Positions 1-9,867 of a stretch of DNA of 64,000 nt are shown here, one piece after another; within the stretch, counting starts at the first letter, position 1, and the number at the start of each line of letters is the position of its first letter. The DNA is from Naganishia liquefaciens (lineage: Eukaryota > Basidiomycota > Tremellomycetes > Filobasidiales > Filobasidiaceae), in assembly GCA_013423385.1 (NCBI GenBank), contig BLZA01000053.1:1-64000 (forward strand), given 5' to 3'. The notes under the pieces are model-generated. The model made no database searches. It saw nothing but the letters and a program-made list of their open reading frames with translations, and was not told the DNA's origin. A program made the position numbers and the translations under genes.

Positions 1-74
1 TCTTTGAATGTATACGTTAGTTCAATGTTGGTATCTGATACACCCCTAACCCCTAACCCCTAACCCCTAACCCT
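1..74 (+). mobile_element. 3' tail of a telomeric LINE (copy A) ending in telomere repeats
   Basis: The first 42 bases recur at 3368-3409, where they close a LINE that encodes a reverse transcriptase, so they are the 3' end of a second, outer copy whose body lies left of the window. The tail runs straight into CCCCTAA repeats, as at the other copy. That both copies share the tail and the same junction shows that the element ends in, or targets, telomere repeats. Known relatives with this habit are Cnl1 of Cryptococcus and the SART/TRAS elements of silkworm; the assignment to Cnl1 type is inference. Confidence 0.8.
43..74 (+). repeat. Telomere-type repeats, outer tract
   Basis: Four tandem CCCCTAA units followed by a partial unit. 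The C-rich strand reads left to right, as at the left end of a chromosome, so the telomere should lie to the left. The tract is short and internal and directly abuts open coding sequence on its right. Confidence 0.85.
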
Positions 75-959
75 CCCATCCACGAACATACGCCTCCTGT
101 GTCCCCCGTCGACCCGAACCACGCCGAACAACTCTCTGGAGACGACGAAGGACAAATTGCGGCTTACAGCCCCTCTCCACCCCAGTTGGACATCAACGAT
201 GACTTTTGGGAGTTCGTTGACCCCGAGGCAGTGAGTAGGCGATGTGATCCCTTGCCTGCATTCTCCGTTTGAACATACATTGCTGGCAGGTCCAGGGGGG
301 GAGACTATGCCAATTTTCCGCCAGCAACAACGTCAATGCGGGTCTCCTCTGTAACGACGTCGTCCCTACTGGCGAACCTTTGCCGCCCAGCTTCGTGGAC
401 TTCTGCCTCTCCCCTGGAATGCTTGGCTGGTACAACAACGAGTTGGTTTCAGGTGTACGTTGCCGACCCTTCCCTCTCTTCGCGCTCTGAAACCCTGCGT
501 CATCAGAATCTGGACAACGTGCTCTTCTCAGACGCCTTCTGCGCGGACGATGCGGTTCCCGTCGAGCACAACGGTTCCTGCACCGCTTCATTCGCTCCTC
601 TTGCCGAGCAGGACGTTCAAGCGCTCCTGGACCTTCTGCGTACCTTTACAGAAAGTCGAGCCACAGTAGCGGACGGTCTCTTCGCCGCCAACACCGTTCA
701 GCCGTCTATGCTCTTCGGCAAGTGCCGTTCTGACGCGAACGAAGATGGGGATGCCCAAGCGTTTTCGCTGCCAATTTACGCGGAGCCTGTAAGCGACATC
801 GCTCTCAGCAATGACGACATTCACATTATCCCCCGTCTTCTTGCCGCTACGGACACCGAGGCGGATACCGAGGCGGACGACTCGGACGACGATAACGTAC
901 TCGAGGCCGAGGACGTCATCCGTCACTACTGGCGGGGCAACGATATCAAATACCTATGA
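75..959 (+). pseudogene. 5'-truncated spliced gene of unknown function fused to telomere repeats
   Basis: An open frame starts at the edge of the telomere repeats and continues through two phase-0 introns, 231-289 (GTGAGT...GCAG) and 455-506 (GTACGT...CAG), to a stop at 957-959. No start codon is visible between the repeats and the first splice site, so the 5' end appears lost. The product would be about 250 residues; its C-terminal part is very acidic (a run of Glu, Asp and Thr near residue 220) and ends NDIKYL. No family is recognised. Two clean, phase-matched introns argue that this is host DNA and not reverse-transcribed LINE sequence. It could be a fragment of a subtelomeric gene family; whether it is expressed is unknown. 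Confidence 0.55.
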
Positions 960-1444
960 GCCTGCTAGAACCTACAACTCTTAGCTCTGCCTTACACACA
1001 CCGATCCGATCTACTAGTGTCCGCTTTCGAGGGCAACGATTGTTCCTTACGGCCGAACAACTCGACGTCAAGTTCAGCGGTTGCAAGTCCGCCTTGTGGT
1101 TCTACTGGAGAGCCAAGTCCGCTTCTCGAACGCCGACACACAGGATCATCAATCATCTCACAAAGAAAGGCGTCTCCGGTTTTTTTAGGGAGATGCTGTG
1201 GCACCTGTTGCCTGAAGCGATGCACTTCCAGTTGATCTCGCTTCGAAAGAAAGGCAAGTTGCATAATTGGCGATGGTAAGGACAACGTGGGCGTTGTCTT
1301 CTTCCTGGCGGGGAGAAATTGTAGAAAGACAGCTTGTATCTAGTAGCCAGCTGGGATGTGGCTGTACCTGCGGTACACACTATGACATCTGATGGCTGGT
1401 CTACAGTAAGCGTCGCCTTCCAATAGCCGCCTGGCGGGGTGCAA
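960..1444. other. Non-coding stretch in the subtelomeric patchwork
   Basis: No convincing exon chain or RNA gene. It lies between the truncated spliced gene and the minisatellite. The reading frames here are short, overlap on both strands and match no family I know. Confidence 0.5.
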
Positions 1445-1614
1445 AGTCCATTGCACCATAGTACATCGCATCATAGTGCATTGTACTTAGTACATTGTAC
1501 CATAGTCCACTGCGCCATAGTGCATTGTACCATAGTGCATTGCCCCAAAGTGCATTGTACCATAGTGCATTGAGCCATAGTGCATTGCACCATCATACAT
1601 TGTACTGAGTACAT
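1445..1614 (+). repeat. 15-bp minisatellite, about 11-12 units
   Basis: Diverged tandem copies of a 15-bp unit close to AGTGCATTGTACCAT. Units keep the phase with only one or two single-base length changes. The sequence between here and the LINE at 1858 shows no gene. Confidence 0.85.
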
Positions 1615-1857
1615 GACTCTATAGTTCAAGCCACCACGTAGCCTAATCTAATAGGTATGTATAGCTGGCTCCGCAGACCTGTAATAGCTCTCATGCTCTA
1701 TGATACACCCTTTGATTCACCTTTAATTCCGAAGCTACCTCGAGTGCAAGACTTCCTCAGGATTAGCTACCCTCGTCTTCCACTTAAGGTATTCTAAGTC
1801 CTAGCCACGTAATAAGAGTACATCGTTAGTGCTGGATCCCTCATACAACGGCGGAAT

Positions 1858-1877
1858 AATATCGCTATAGCGATATT
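1858..1877. repeat. Perfect 20-bp palindrome at the 5' edge of the LINE
   Basis: Ten bases (AATATCGCTA) are followed immediately by their exact reverse complement, with no spacer. LINE coding sequence begins within or just after it. It may mark a fold-back or end-joining junction; that is inference. Confidence 0.7.
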
Positions 1878-1883
1878 GACTTC

Positions 1884-3068
1884 TTGCCCGCGACAGATAT
1901 CGTCAAGGCGTTCCAGTCGTTTCGACACGACACCGCCCCGGGTATCTCAGGATGGACATTCCCGCTCCTCAAGATTGCCATGCGATCGGAACCGGTCCAA
2001 AACATGCTCACCACCTTGGTCACCATGCTTCTGGCTGGAACTGCCCCAGGACGTAGCTTTCTTTGCACGTCCCGGCTCATCGCACTGGACAAGCCTGATG
2101 GCGGAATTCGCCCAATTGCAGTTGGCGAACTCGTATATCGACTCTGCACGAAAGCCATCCTCGGACACTCATTCCGACCCGACAGCCTATCACCTTGTCA
2201 ATTCGGGGTGGGCACTCGAAGCGGAGTCGAGCCTCTAATTCGAGCGGTTCAGCGAGCGATGGATGGTACCATTCCTGATGAGAGCTTTACCCATGTCGCG
2301 TCGCTCGACTTCCGGAACGCCTTCAACACCCTTAGTCGGCGAGAAATGGCGGATTCCGTGAAAAAATACGCCCCCGGACTTTGGAAGGTCGCCAAGTGGG
2401 CGTACAACGACCCGTCAGACCTAGTCTTTGGCGGTCTCCAAGACGTACCCGAGGTAATCCAGTCCAGTCAAGGCGTTCGACAAGGAGACCCGCTTGGACC
2501 TTTATTGTTCTCGGTCGGGATCGGTCCTATGCTCGACCAGCTGGTCACTGCCCTTGGCCACGAAGCCTTGGTGTTGGCCTACCTGGACGATGTTTACATC
2601 CTTAGCAAGTCGCCGAATATCCTTCAAGAAGTCTTCAATTTCTTCAGCACCGATGCTGTCTCTCTACAACTCAACACCGCTAAAACAGCGATCGTGTCCT
2701 TGGAAGAGATGAAGACCTCTGGAATGCAAATCTTAGGCGCTTGCGTGGGTCCGACGGAAGCTCGTAGAGGGTTCCTTGAAGGCAAGATCGGTAAACTAGA
2801 AGAGAAAATGGCCAGACTGTCCGGTCTTCCGCACCAACACAGCCTCCTGCTGCTGCGCCAATGCTTGCAACAGGAACTTCGACATCTTCAGAGGTGTCTT
2901 CTCGGCGACGGATTGGAGGATCTCTGGAGAAGGTTGAATAGATCGATCTGGGACACCGCCAATTTGATTCGGGGAGCCAACACTGACAACTTGACGCAAT
3001 CTCAATTAAAGACCGCCGACATCCTTTACTCCTTGCCGGTCAGGTTGGGAGGCCTTGGTAACCCCTAA
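1884..3068 (+). CDS. LINE reverse transcriptase (truncated)
   Basis: About 394 residues of a non-LTR reverse transcriptase. Fingers motif LDKPDGGIRPIAV is near residue 69, palm motif A with LDFRNAFNT near residue 142, motif B with RQGDPLGPLL near residue 200, catalytic YLDD near residue 234, and the LNTAKT motif near residue 264. There is no ATG at the left boundary: the frame opens upstream into the palindrome, so the N terminus is absent. It ends at LGGLGNP, where relatives continue into a thumb and often a restriction-like endonuclease. By motif style it resembles Cnl1 of Cryptococcus; exact clade needs a tree. Not expected to be functional. Confidence 0.85.
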   Translation: MPATDIVKAFQSFRHDTAPGISGWTFPLLKIAMRSEPVQNMLTTLVTMLLAGTAPGRSFLCTSRLIALDKPDGGIRPIAVGELVYRLCTKAILGHSFRPDSLSPCQFGVGTRSGVEPLIRAVQRAMDGTIPDESFTHVASLDFRNAFNTLSRREMADSVKKYAPGLWKVAKWAYNDPSDLVFGGLQDVPEVIQSSQGVRQGDPLGPLLFSVGIGPMLDQLVTALGHEALVLAYLDDVYILSKSPNILQEVFNFFSTDAVSLQLNTAKTAIVSLEEMKTSGMQILGACVGPTEARRGFLEGKIGKLEEKMARLSGLPHQHSLLLLRQCLQQELRHLQRCLLGDGLEDLWRRLNRSIWDTANLIRGANTDNLTQSQLKTADILYSLPVRLGGLGNP

Positions 3069-3367
3069 GATTCAAAGGCAAATGACAAGATCCGACGACT
3101 ACCTCGAAATGGCATTCCATTCACGCCCCTCGTTTTTACCGTCGGAGGGATGATGGATAAGGGGACGGTAGAGGTAATGAAGTTGTGGCAGGACACGATG
3201 CCTCCTGCGGCCTTTTCGACCCTGTGCCAACAGCTATCTCTGATCTTGTTGAAGGCACGCGCGAGATCGTTCGTTCTGTAGGCGGGGTATATAGGAGAGA
3301 GAGAAATCTTGAACTTGGGTGGGTGCAAATATCGAAGGAATTGGAGTTTATGATCTTGGTAGAATAG

Positions 3368-3409
3368 TCTTTGAATGTATACGTTAGTTCAATGTTGGTA
3401 TCTGATACA
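3368..3409 (+). repeat. LINE 3' tail, second copy
   Basis: Repeats window positions 1-42 and precedes telomere repeats at both places. The near-perfect match suggests the two insertions are related and not very old. Confidence 0.85.
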
Positions 3410-3447
3410 CCCCTAACCCTAACCCCTAACCCCTAACCCTACCCTAA
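3410..3447 (+). repeat. Telomere-type repeats, inner tract
   Basis: A mixture of CCCCTAA and CCCTAA units in the same orientation as the outer tract. This is the inner, probably older, chromosome-end boundary of the patchwork. Confidence 0.85.
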
Positions 3448-5304
3448 GGCTAGGTATACCTGGCCGGGGTTGAATACTATTAGGCGAGCAGCAATCGCCT
3501 TTGATGCATTCTTTTCTTCCGGTTCGAGCCCATTGAACTTGTCGGGTTGCAGCCAAGACCGACCCTGCTCCACGGTCAATCAGAGCTTCTTGATGGGCTC
3601 TGCTTCGCGGTGAGTCTCCTCCCGTTCCTTGAGACGCAGGCCCTGATTCCAAGGCGCAAGAAGAAAGTCGATCGAGTCCGCAGTGACAGTCTTGCCAAAC
3701 CCGAGCCTCAGAGCTGATCCGATGGAGTAGGTCTGCTCCAAGCCGCTTGCATTGATGAAAGAGAAGAAGGTTGAGCCTCGCAAAGCAGTATTGCTTCGCT
3801 CTCTTCGCTCTCTGATCAGTTGGAAAATTGGCACTGATGAGTGAGACGGCGGTAGATGGAACAATCGGGACTCACGTCAATGCCTGCTTTATCCGTTGCT
3901 GCAGACCAGTTGATGCTTCCCGAATGGCCACAACCTGCCCCCTCTAGAGGCATCGTAGTCTTCAGGAGCTTGGAGGACGTCTTGGTCGAACACCTCGAAT
4001 GTTTCGCATGGGATAATCTCTTCCTCCTCGAAAAGAGTCTGCAAGGTGCGGTAGGTGACCTGACATGGCATTTGACTTGAGAGGCAAGTGTAGTTCTCCA
4101 CGTTTAACGTCGTACAAGCAATGAGGCCTAGTAATTGCTCGAAGGCTTCTAATGACCAAACGACAAATGCATAACTGCAAAGACCGATCAACAGCTTGAT
4201 CAACTTGTCTCGATCATTACACCTGCGAAAGTCGGTGTTGATGGAAAAGTTCAGGAAATTGCCACAAGCGATATTCTGCTCCTGGCCCAGTAAAATTGCG
4301 TTGATAGAAATTCGCAAAGCCGATCATCAACCTGATGCCGGGCATCTTTTGTAATGTTGAGTGGGGGGGTTGCTGCATCGAAAACTGCATGATTGCAGAA
4401 AGTGCCTGGGTCAAATTCTGGAAGGGAGGTGTACTGCATGTACTGGATCCATCGTTCAATTGCATCGATATCACTGTTTCTCGCTGGTAACAAGTGTACA
4501 ACTGATCATTCATCATCGAACGCACTCTCTTGCAACATTAAATCACTCAGATCATCGCTCGCCACTGGCACAGGAGCTCTAGATCTTTCGGAAGAACCTA
4601 CTGCTTTGCTTCAAGGTGTCCTTTCATCCTTCTGCCGCATTCCTGCGGAGAAGACCCGCCTTGTTCAATCTTCCACCTGTCGATCTGGACGCCGTCATCT
4701 TCGTCCTATTATTCTTCGCAGGTGCTTTGATGGCAGGTCCCTCGAGCTTGGCGGCTGAAGAGTCCGGTTTTCCGGACGGCTGCCTCGATAACGCAAATTG
4801 ACTTGGAGATGCTGCGCCGCCTTGCATGCTACCGGGAATGACATCTTTCTCTGGTACGATTTTCGCATGCGCAACGATATCATTCGAAGCTGGACTGGAC
4901 ACAGCAATCCGGGCCTCATCGTCGTTTTTGTTAAGGGCCAACCGTCCTCGCTCAGTTCAGACTGCAGCTCGACCTTATGATCGATAGCTGACAAGTCAAA
5001 TGACTAAGTTCAAGTACAAGCCGGATCCTAACGTGCCAAGTAGTGGGACTACGCAGGGGTTATGTAATGCTCACCTGTCTTAGCAACTGCCTAACTTATG
5101 CTTGAGCTTCAATGCTGATGACGTAAGGTTTGCAAAGCCTGAGTCAAAGTATTGAACTTGCGCGTCAAACAATAAGATCTAATTTCGCCCCCTCCAACTA
5201 TAAGATTACAAGTCAGTCTGGATCTGTTCTTCTTATATAGCTATTTTAAGAGGCAAAGGTATACTAGTCAAAGTTACAAGGGCTAACACAGTCATTTGGG
5301 TGAG
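3448..5304. other. Decayed subtelomeric DNA, no supported gene
   Basis: Several medium-length open stretches occur, mostly on the minus strand between about 3.45 and 5.0 kb, but none shows a start, splice sites and a recognisable domain together. A few peptides faintly recall LTR-retroelement pol proteins; I treat these as possible old fossils only. Base composition is more AT-rich than in the gene-dense right part. From about 4990 to 5300 nothing coding is seen. Confidence 0.4.
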
Positions 5305-5404
5305 TATCAGCGCGCCGCGGCGAGCCCCAGCGCGTCGCAGTGAATATCAGCGCGTCGCAGTTATTCCCAGCGCGTCGCACCTGGGATCAGCACGCTCTCT
5401 ACAG
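5305..5404 (+). repeat. 20-bp tandem repeat with CAGCGCGTCGCA core
   Basis: Five units of exactly 20 bp, each holding a CAG-CGCG-CGC type core (the last unit decayed). The core is better conserved than the bases between. The period is close to two turns of DNA, so the cores would face the same side of the helix. Confidence 0.8.
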
Positions 5405-5690
5405 CAAGTCAATGCTCAGCTTCAGTTGTAGGTCTACCGGTAGTCCAGAGTTCATGTGATGACATTACTCTCTGAACTAGACATACAGCTGAAGTGTTGA
5501 ACTAGCAGCGACTACATTATCTGTGGCGCTCACTACACTAACCCTGTAAAGATGTCTTGCGGAGAAGGGAAGCTTCGGAATTGAAGGTGAATCAAAGGGT
5601 GAAAAAGAGATGATCTAGTTATTACAAGACCCAAAAGGGCATGCCTTATATGCCTGAAGTCCAACAGATACCAGTCAAGACGATGTGTGG

Positions 5691-5784
5691 ATTCGCGTGA
5701 AGAGAGAAGCGTTTGCGCGAGAAACGAAAGTTTGACGTGAAGTTGGAGTTTCGCGTGAAACATCGAATTAAGGTTTCGCGTGAA
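5691..5784 (+). repeat. Cluster of five TTCGCGTGAA-like motifs
   Basis: Imperfect palindromes TTCGCGTGAA or close variants at 5691-5701, 5712-5724, 5731-5741, 5749-5760 and 5773-5784. Spacing is irregular (about 19-24 bp), which suits a cluster of binding sites better than a slipped microsatellite. No gene start is evident directly downstream. Confidence 0.6.
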
Positions 5785-7408
5785 GTGAGGAGTCGAGTGG
5801 TAGTGAGGCGAATGGCGAAGATGGGCCAGGGTGTTATGGCTATGATAGATTTGTGAATGAGAGCCATTCGATATCACTACAGGCGGCGACTGAGCGTAGG
5901 GTTAGGTGGGAGACTGGCATGAGGTCGTTCAAGCTGACTGCGGATGAAGGCACAAACGGGTTCCTTGAAACGTCAGGCGGATCCGGTATTTACTGCGAGA
6001 AAAAAGGAACCGACCAGAGGCGTGAGTCCGTCTGTCACTCTCCGCCCTTCTCTGTATATTCACTTAGCTAACCTGAGATCGACTTCTTCGTATTCACCAG
6101 CCTTAGAAAACCGACCGCCCGCATCATTTGACGGAAGAGGTAGCTGGCGGCGGCATGTTTGTCGAGTTGTTCGACGCGGGTGAGCTAGAAGGCGGGAGAT
6201 TCAGCTCGTTCAGAGCCTATACCAACAAAAGAATTTGACACCCGAAGTCATTTTCACCTACATGCAAACCGAGTATAACCGTCGAGTGAATGTTGGAGAA
6301 ACGTCTTCAGCTCTTGCGGTCAAGCAAAACAAAGACGATTCACAAAACAAAAAATGGTGTGAAGTTCACAAGTACAACTTCAGCCATACCACCAACGAAG
6401 GCAAGGTATTGGCAGGCAAGCGCAAGAACGTGAGCCATCAAGACTCCTCTCGTGCAAACGTCTCTTCAACCGTCAACAACGAGAATGAATCGCACAAACC
6501 TTCGACTATCCCCGGAACTGCAACAGCTCTTTTCGTTCGATTCACCAGCAAAAACTCATTTTTTAACGAGTCCGGTGCTACCGACCATATGGTCTGCACG
6601 GAAACCCATCTTCACGACGTAACACCCTTACGACGGGAGGTCCTTGTTGGCGGAGGTAGATCTCTATGCTCTACTCACCAAGGCACACTACGCCTTGACG
6701 GAACGCTCAATCTCCTCTGTGTCCTTTTGGTACCGAACTTGGAATGCAACTTGTTATCTGTTCGCAAGTTAATTCAATGTGGTCTCACCGTCAAGTTTGG
6801 CAGCAACGATTGCACCATCTTCAAGCAAGGCAAACACATCGCGACTGCACCACACCGAGCTGGCTTATACACTCTGCAGGTCAGCGAACCATTTTCTCTA
6901 GCTCACATAGTGTCTAAGACTGATCTGCTTACTCACTGGCACCACAGATTGGGTCACCTCAATTTTCGGGAAGTCTTTAGAATGGATAGTGAAGGTTGTT
7001 AGACGGTGACTGTGAAAATGTATCGAATCATGATCTAGCATATGCATTCTGCGAAAGCTGCGTTCTTGGAAATAGAAGACGATTGAACACGCATTCAGCA
7101 TTAAAACGTGCACAGAGACCTAATGATCTGGTTCACATCGATATTTGGGGTCCAGCAAGAACACCTTCCCTCGGGGGAAATCGATATTTCTTGACTTGTT
7201 ACGACGATCATTCAAGATACACTCGTCTCTATCTTCTCAAGAATAAATCAGAAGCGTTACGAGCCTTCGAACAATTCATCATTCTGGTTGGTAATCAATG
7301 CGAAACCTCGATTAGAAGAGTCCGCATGGACAACGGGAGTGAATTCACTTCAAATCGTTTCAAGCACTTGCTTGCCAACAATGGCATTCTCGAGAATTTG
7401 ATTACTCC

Positions 7409-7684
7409 TAAAAGAATCAGAGTAGAAATGTCTAATGAATATTAAAGGTCACTCCTAGTTAATGAAGAACTCACCTAAAAGAATCAGAGTAGAAATGTCT
7501 GATCTTTTAGGTGTTCGTACAAAGTGGGAAACTAAATAAAAAGAGTTTATATATTGCTGCAAGATGAATCGAGCACAGTGAGATGACATATTGACAAACC
7601 ATTCACCAGAAGCGCGATTGAGGCGCAAAGAATTTACGTGTCCTTTAAAAGTGACGTGGTGTTCAAAGTCGTTGATTCCCGACA
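7409..7684 (-). mobile_element. Solo LTR of the same copia family, inserted in reverse
   Basis: This 276-bp block is the reverse complement of an LTR like the one at 9613-9867, beginning TGTCGGGAATCAACG on the minus strand. It sits inside the integrase region of the copia fossil and is flanked by a direct 5-bp repeat ACTCC (7404-7408 and 7685-7689), the target duplication size known for copia elements. No internal coding part accompanies it, so it is a solo LTR left by recombination. Confidence 0.85.
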
Positions 7685-9612
7685 ACTCCTGGGAACCGTG
7701 CGCAAAATGGTCGAGTCGAGCGACAACATCTCACGATCCTGAACTCAGTCCGAACCATCTTGATTGATTCAAAACTTCCTCAAGAATTCTGGGCTGCGGC
7801 AGCAAATTTCGTGACTCATGTTCGAACTCGAATAACAAATGCGAAAACAAGAAAAATACCTCACACAATGTGGTCCGGCGAAAATGTGGCTCATGAGACA
7901 CTACGGCCTTTTGGATCTCAGATTTACTTTCGAGACCACACAGAGTCTGATAAACTCCAAGCGCGATATCGACCGGGCATCTTGTTGGGATGGCGCGAAG
8001 ACAGTAATTCCTATGTTAGATATCGGGATCCACTCAAGAAATCCGTCAACTATTCAAGAGATGTCGTCTACTCTCCACTCGAGATCTCTCACGCCAAATC
8101 GAAGTTCGAGCCAGCGATGAACAGTTGGATATTGTCGACTTGACAAGCCATAACATGCAACAAAGAGAGGAACCGAAAAAAACAATCATCAAACGCCCGA
8201 CGTACATGTCGCATCATTGCCTCCGACTCCCACAGCTCAGCGGTATTCGACTATCGAGCTTGAAGCTGAATCGACTGCAAACATTTCACCTTCACCCTCT
8301 CCAAAAGATCCTTCGACATCGCTGCGTCGCGTGCCTTCATATGACATACTTGGTCATTATGAGAATGATAGCGAATCGACGACGAGCTTGCCCTTGGCCA
8401 GATTGCGCAAGCTGCTGCGTATATTTCAAACGGAGAGAATCCCAAGTCTTACAAAGAAGCAAGAAATTCACCACAATGGGAGCAATGGAAAACTGCTTCA
8501 ACAAGGCTTTCGACACCTGGATGAAAAGCCAAGGTTTGGTCTCTTCGAGAGCCGATGCAGGTCTATACATCATCAAGAAGGCCGACACGATTGTTTTACT
8601 CTCGGTACACATCGACGATCAACTTGTTGCGTCGAATTCACGACCCGTGTTGGACAGATTCAAAAAGGATCTTAACGAGCGATTTGAATGCGCGGACAAC
8701 GGTCCAGTCAACTACTTTCTCGGTTTCAACGTTCGTCCCAATCGACAACAAAAGATACTATATATTGGACAGGAAATCTATATCGATTCACTGTTAGAAA
8801 AATTCGAAATGACCCGCTGCAATCCTGTCAGGACACCACTGCCGCCTGAATTTAAGCTGACAGCAGCATCAGACGACGAAGTAGAAGAGGCAAAGCATTT
8901 GGAATTTTCGAAGATCGCCAGATCTGGTCTTGATCTGTCAATTATCACACGGCCAGATATATCGTATGCTGGTGGCGTCTTGGCGCGATACATCGGTCGT
9001 TGGTCTCTAGCACATTTCAAGGCTGCCAGACATCTGCTGCGATATCTACGAGGTACAATTGATCTGTGCTTAACATTCGATGCCAACACTGGTCAAAAGC
9101 TCCTTTGCGGATTCGCTGATGCCGATTGGGGAGGATGTCAAGATACTCGCAGATCTATCTCTGGATACCCTTTCAAAACTTTTGGAGGTTTAAGGTCTTG
9201 GCGAGCTCGACGCGAACCCACTGTGTCGTTCTCCACCGCCGAAGCGGAATATCTTTCTTCTGCCGATGCCACAGAACAAGCGGTATGGCTAAAAACACTA
9301 CTTGCAGATCTCGTCTTTCATCAAGACAATGCTACAACGATCTACGATTACAACATGGGCGCTATTCTTCTATCAAAGAATCCGGTACATCATGATCGAT
9401 CCAAACACATATCTTTGCGACATCATTTCCTCAGAGATCAAGTCAACGAGCATGTTATCAAGTTGGAACATGTTCTTTCCAAAATCAATCAAGCAGACCT
9501 CTTTACAAAATCATTGTCAGCGGATCTGTCTCAACAATTATGAAACGAATTCGGCCTCACGCAAAGAATGAAGCCACCTCAACACACCCCGTGATATTCA
9601 GTCGAGGGGGAG

Positions 9613-9867
9613 TGTTGGGAATCAACGACTTTGAACAACGCGTCACTGTTAAAGGCTACGTAAATTCTTTGCGCCTCAAACGCGCTCTTGGCGAACGACC
9701 TGTCAAAGTACCATCTCACTATGCTTGATTCATCTTGCAACAACATATATATACTCTTTTCATTCAGATTTGCACTTTGTACGAACACCTATGAGATCAG
9801 ACATTTCTACTCTGATTTTTTCAGGTGCTTAAATATTCATCAGACATTTCTACTCTTCTTTTTTTCA
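9613..9867 (+). mobile_element. 3' LTR of the copia fossil
   Basis: Starts with TGTTGGGAATC directly after a purine-rich tract and matches the reversed solo LTR over its length. Both copies carry near their 3' end a direct repeat of a motif around AGACATTTCTACTCT, a feature internal to this LTR family. The right boundary is set by comparison with the solo LTR. Confidence 0.75.

Larger units (their letters stand above)
1875..3447 (+). mobile_element. Telomeric non-LTR retrotransposon (LINE, Cnl1-like), 5'-truncated copy B
   Basis: A reverse-transcriptase gene is followed by about 300 bp of 3' sequence, the same 42-base tail as at the window start, and telomere-type repeats. The 5' part of the element (zinc-finger region and N terminus) is missing, the usual result of incomplete reverse transcription. 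Sense strand + with the 3' end joined to C-rich repeats fits priming on a G-rich telomere overhang at a left chromosome end. The coding sequence stops just after the GGLG motif and shorter pieces of C-terminal sequence follow in other frames, so the copy looks inactive. Confidence 0.8.
6190..9867 (+). mobile_element. Ty1/copia LTR retrotransposon fossil
   Basis: Gag C-terminal sequence, protease, integrase, reverse transcriptase and RNase H follow each other in copia order on the plus strand, ending with a purine-rich tract (9604-9612) and a 3' LTR. Landmarks are the protease-type sequence NESGATDHMVC, the integrase GAG-pre and DDE region, the reverse transcriptase region around LSVHIDD, and the RNase H region around ADWGGCQDTRRSISGY. 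No 5' LTR or full Gag is seen, so the left boundary is approximate. The copy is broken, with several interruptions including an inserted LTR of a related element. Divergence between the two LTR copies suggests moderate age. Confidence 0.85.

Noticed and set aside
3580-4525. Minus-strand peptides with faint LTR-retroelement resemblance
   Set aside because: The resemblance is too weak to name a family; kept only as unexplained decayed DNA.
5305-5404. CRISPR array
   Set aside because: The units are contiguous 20-bp tandem repeats without spacers, in a eukaryote.
5530-6190. A 5' LTR for the copia fossil
   Set aside because: No sequence like the LTR at 9613-9867 was found upstream of the coding part.
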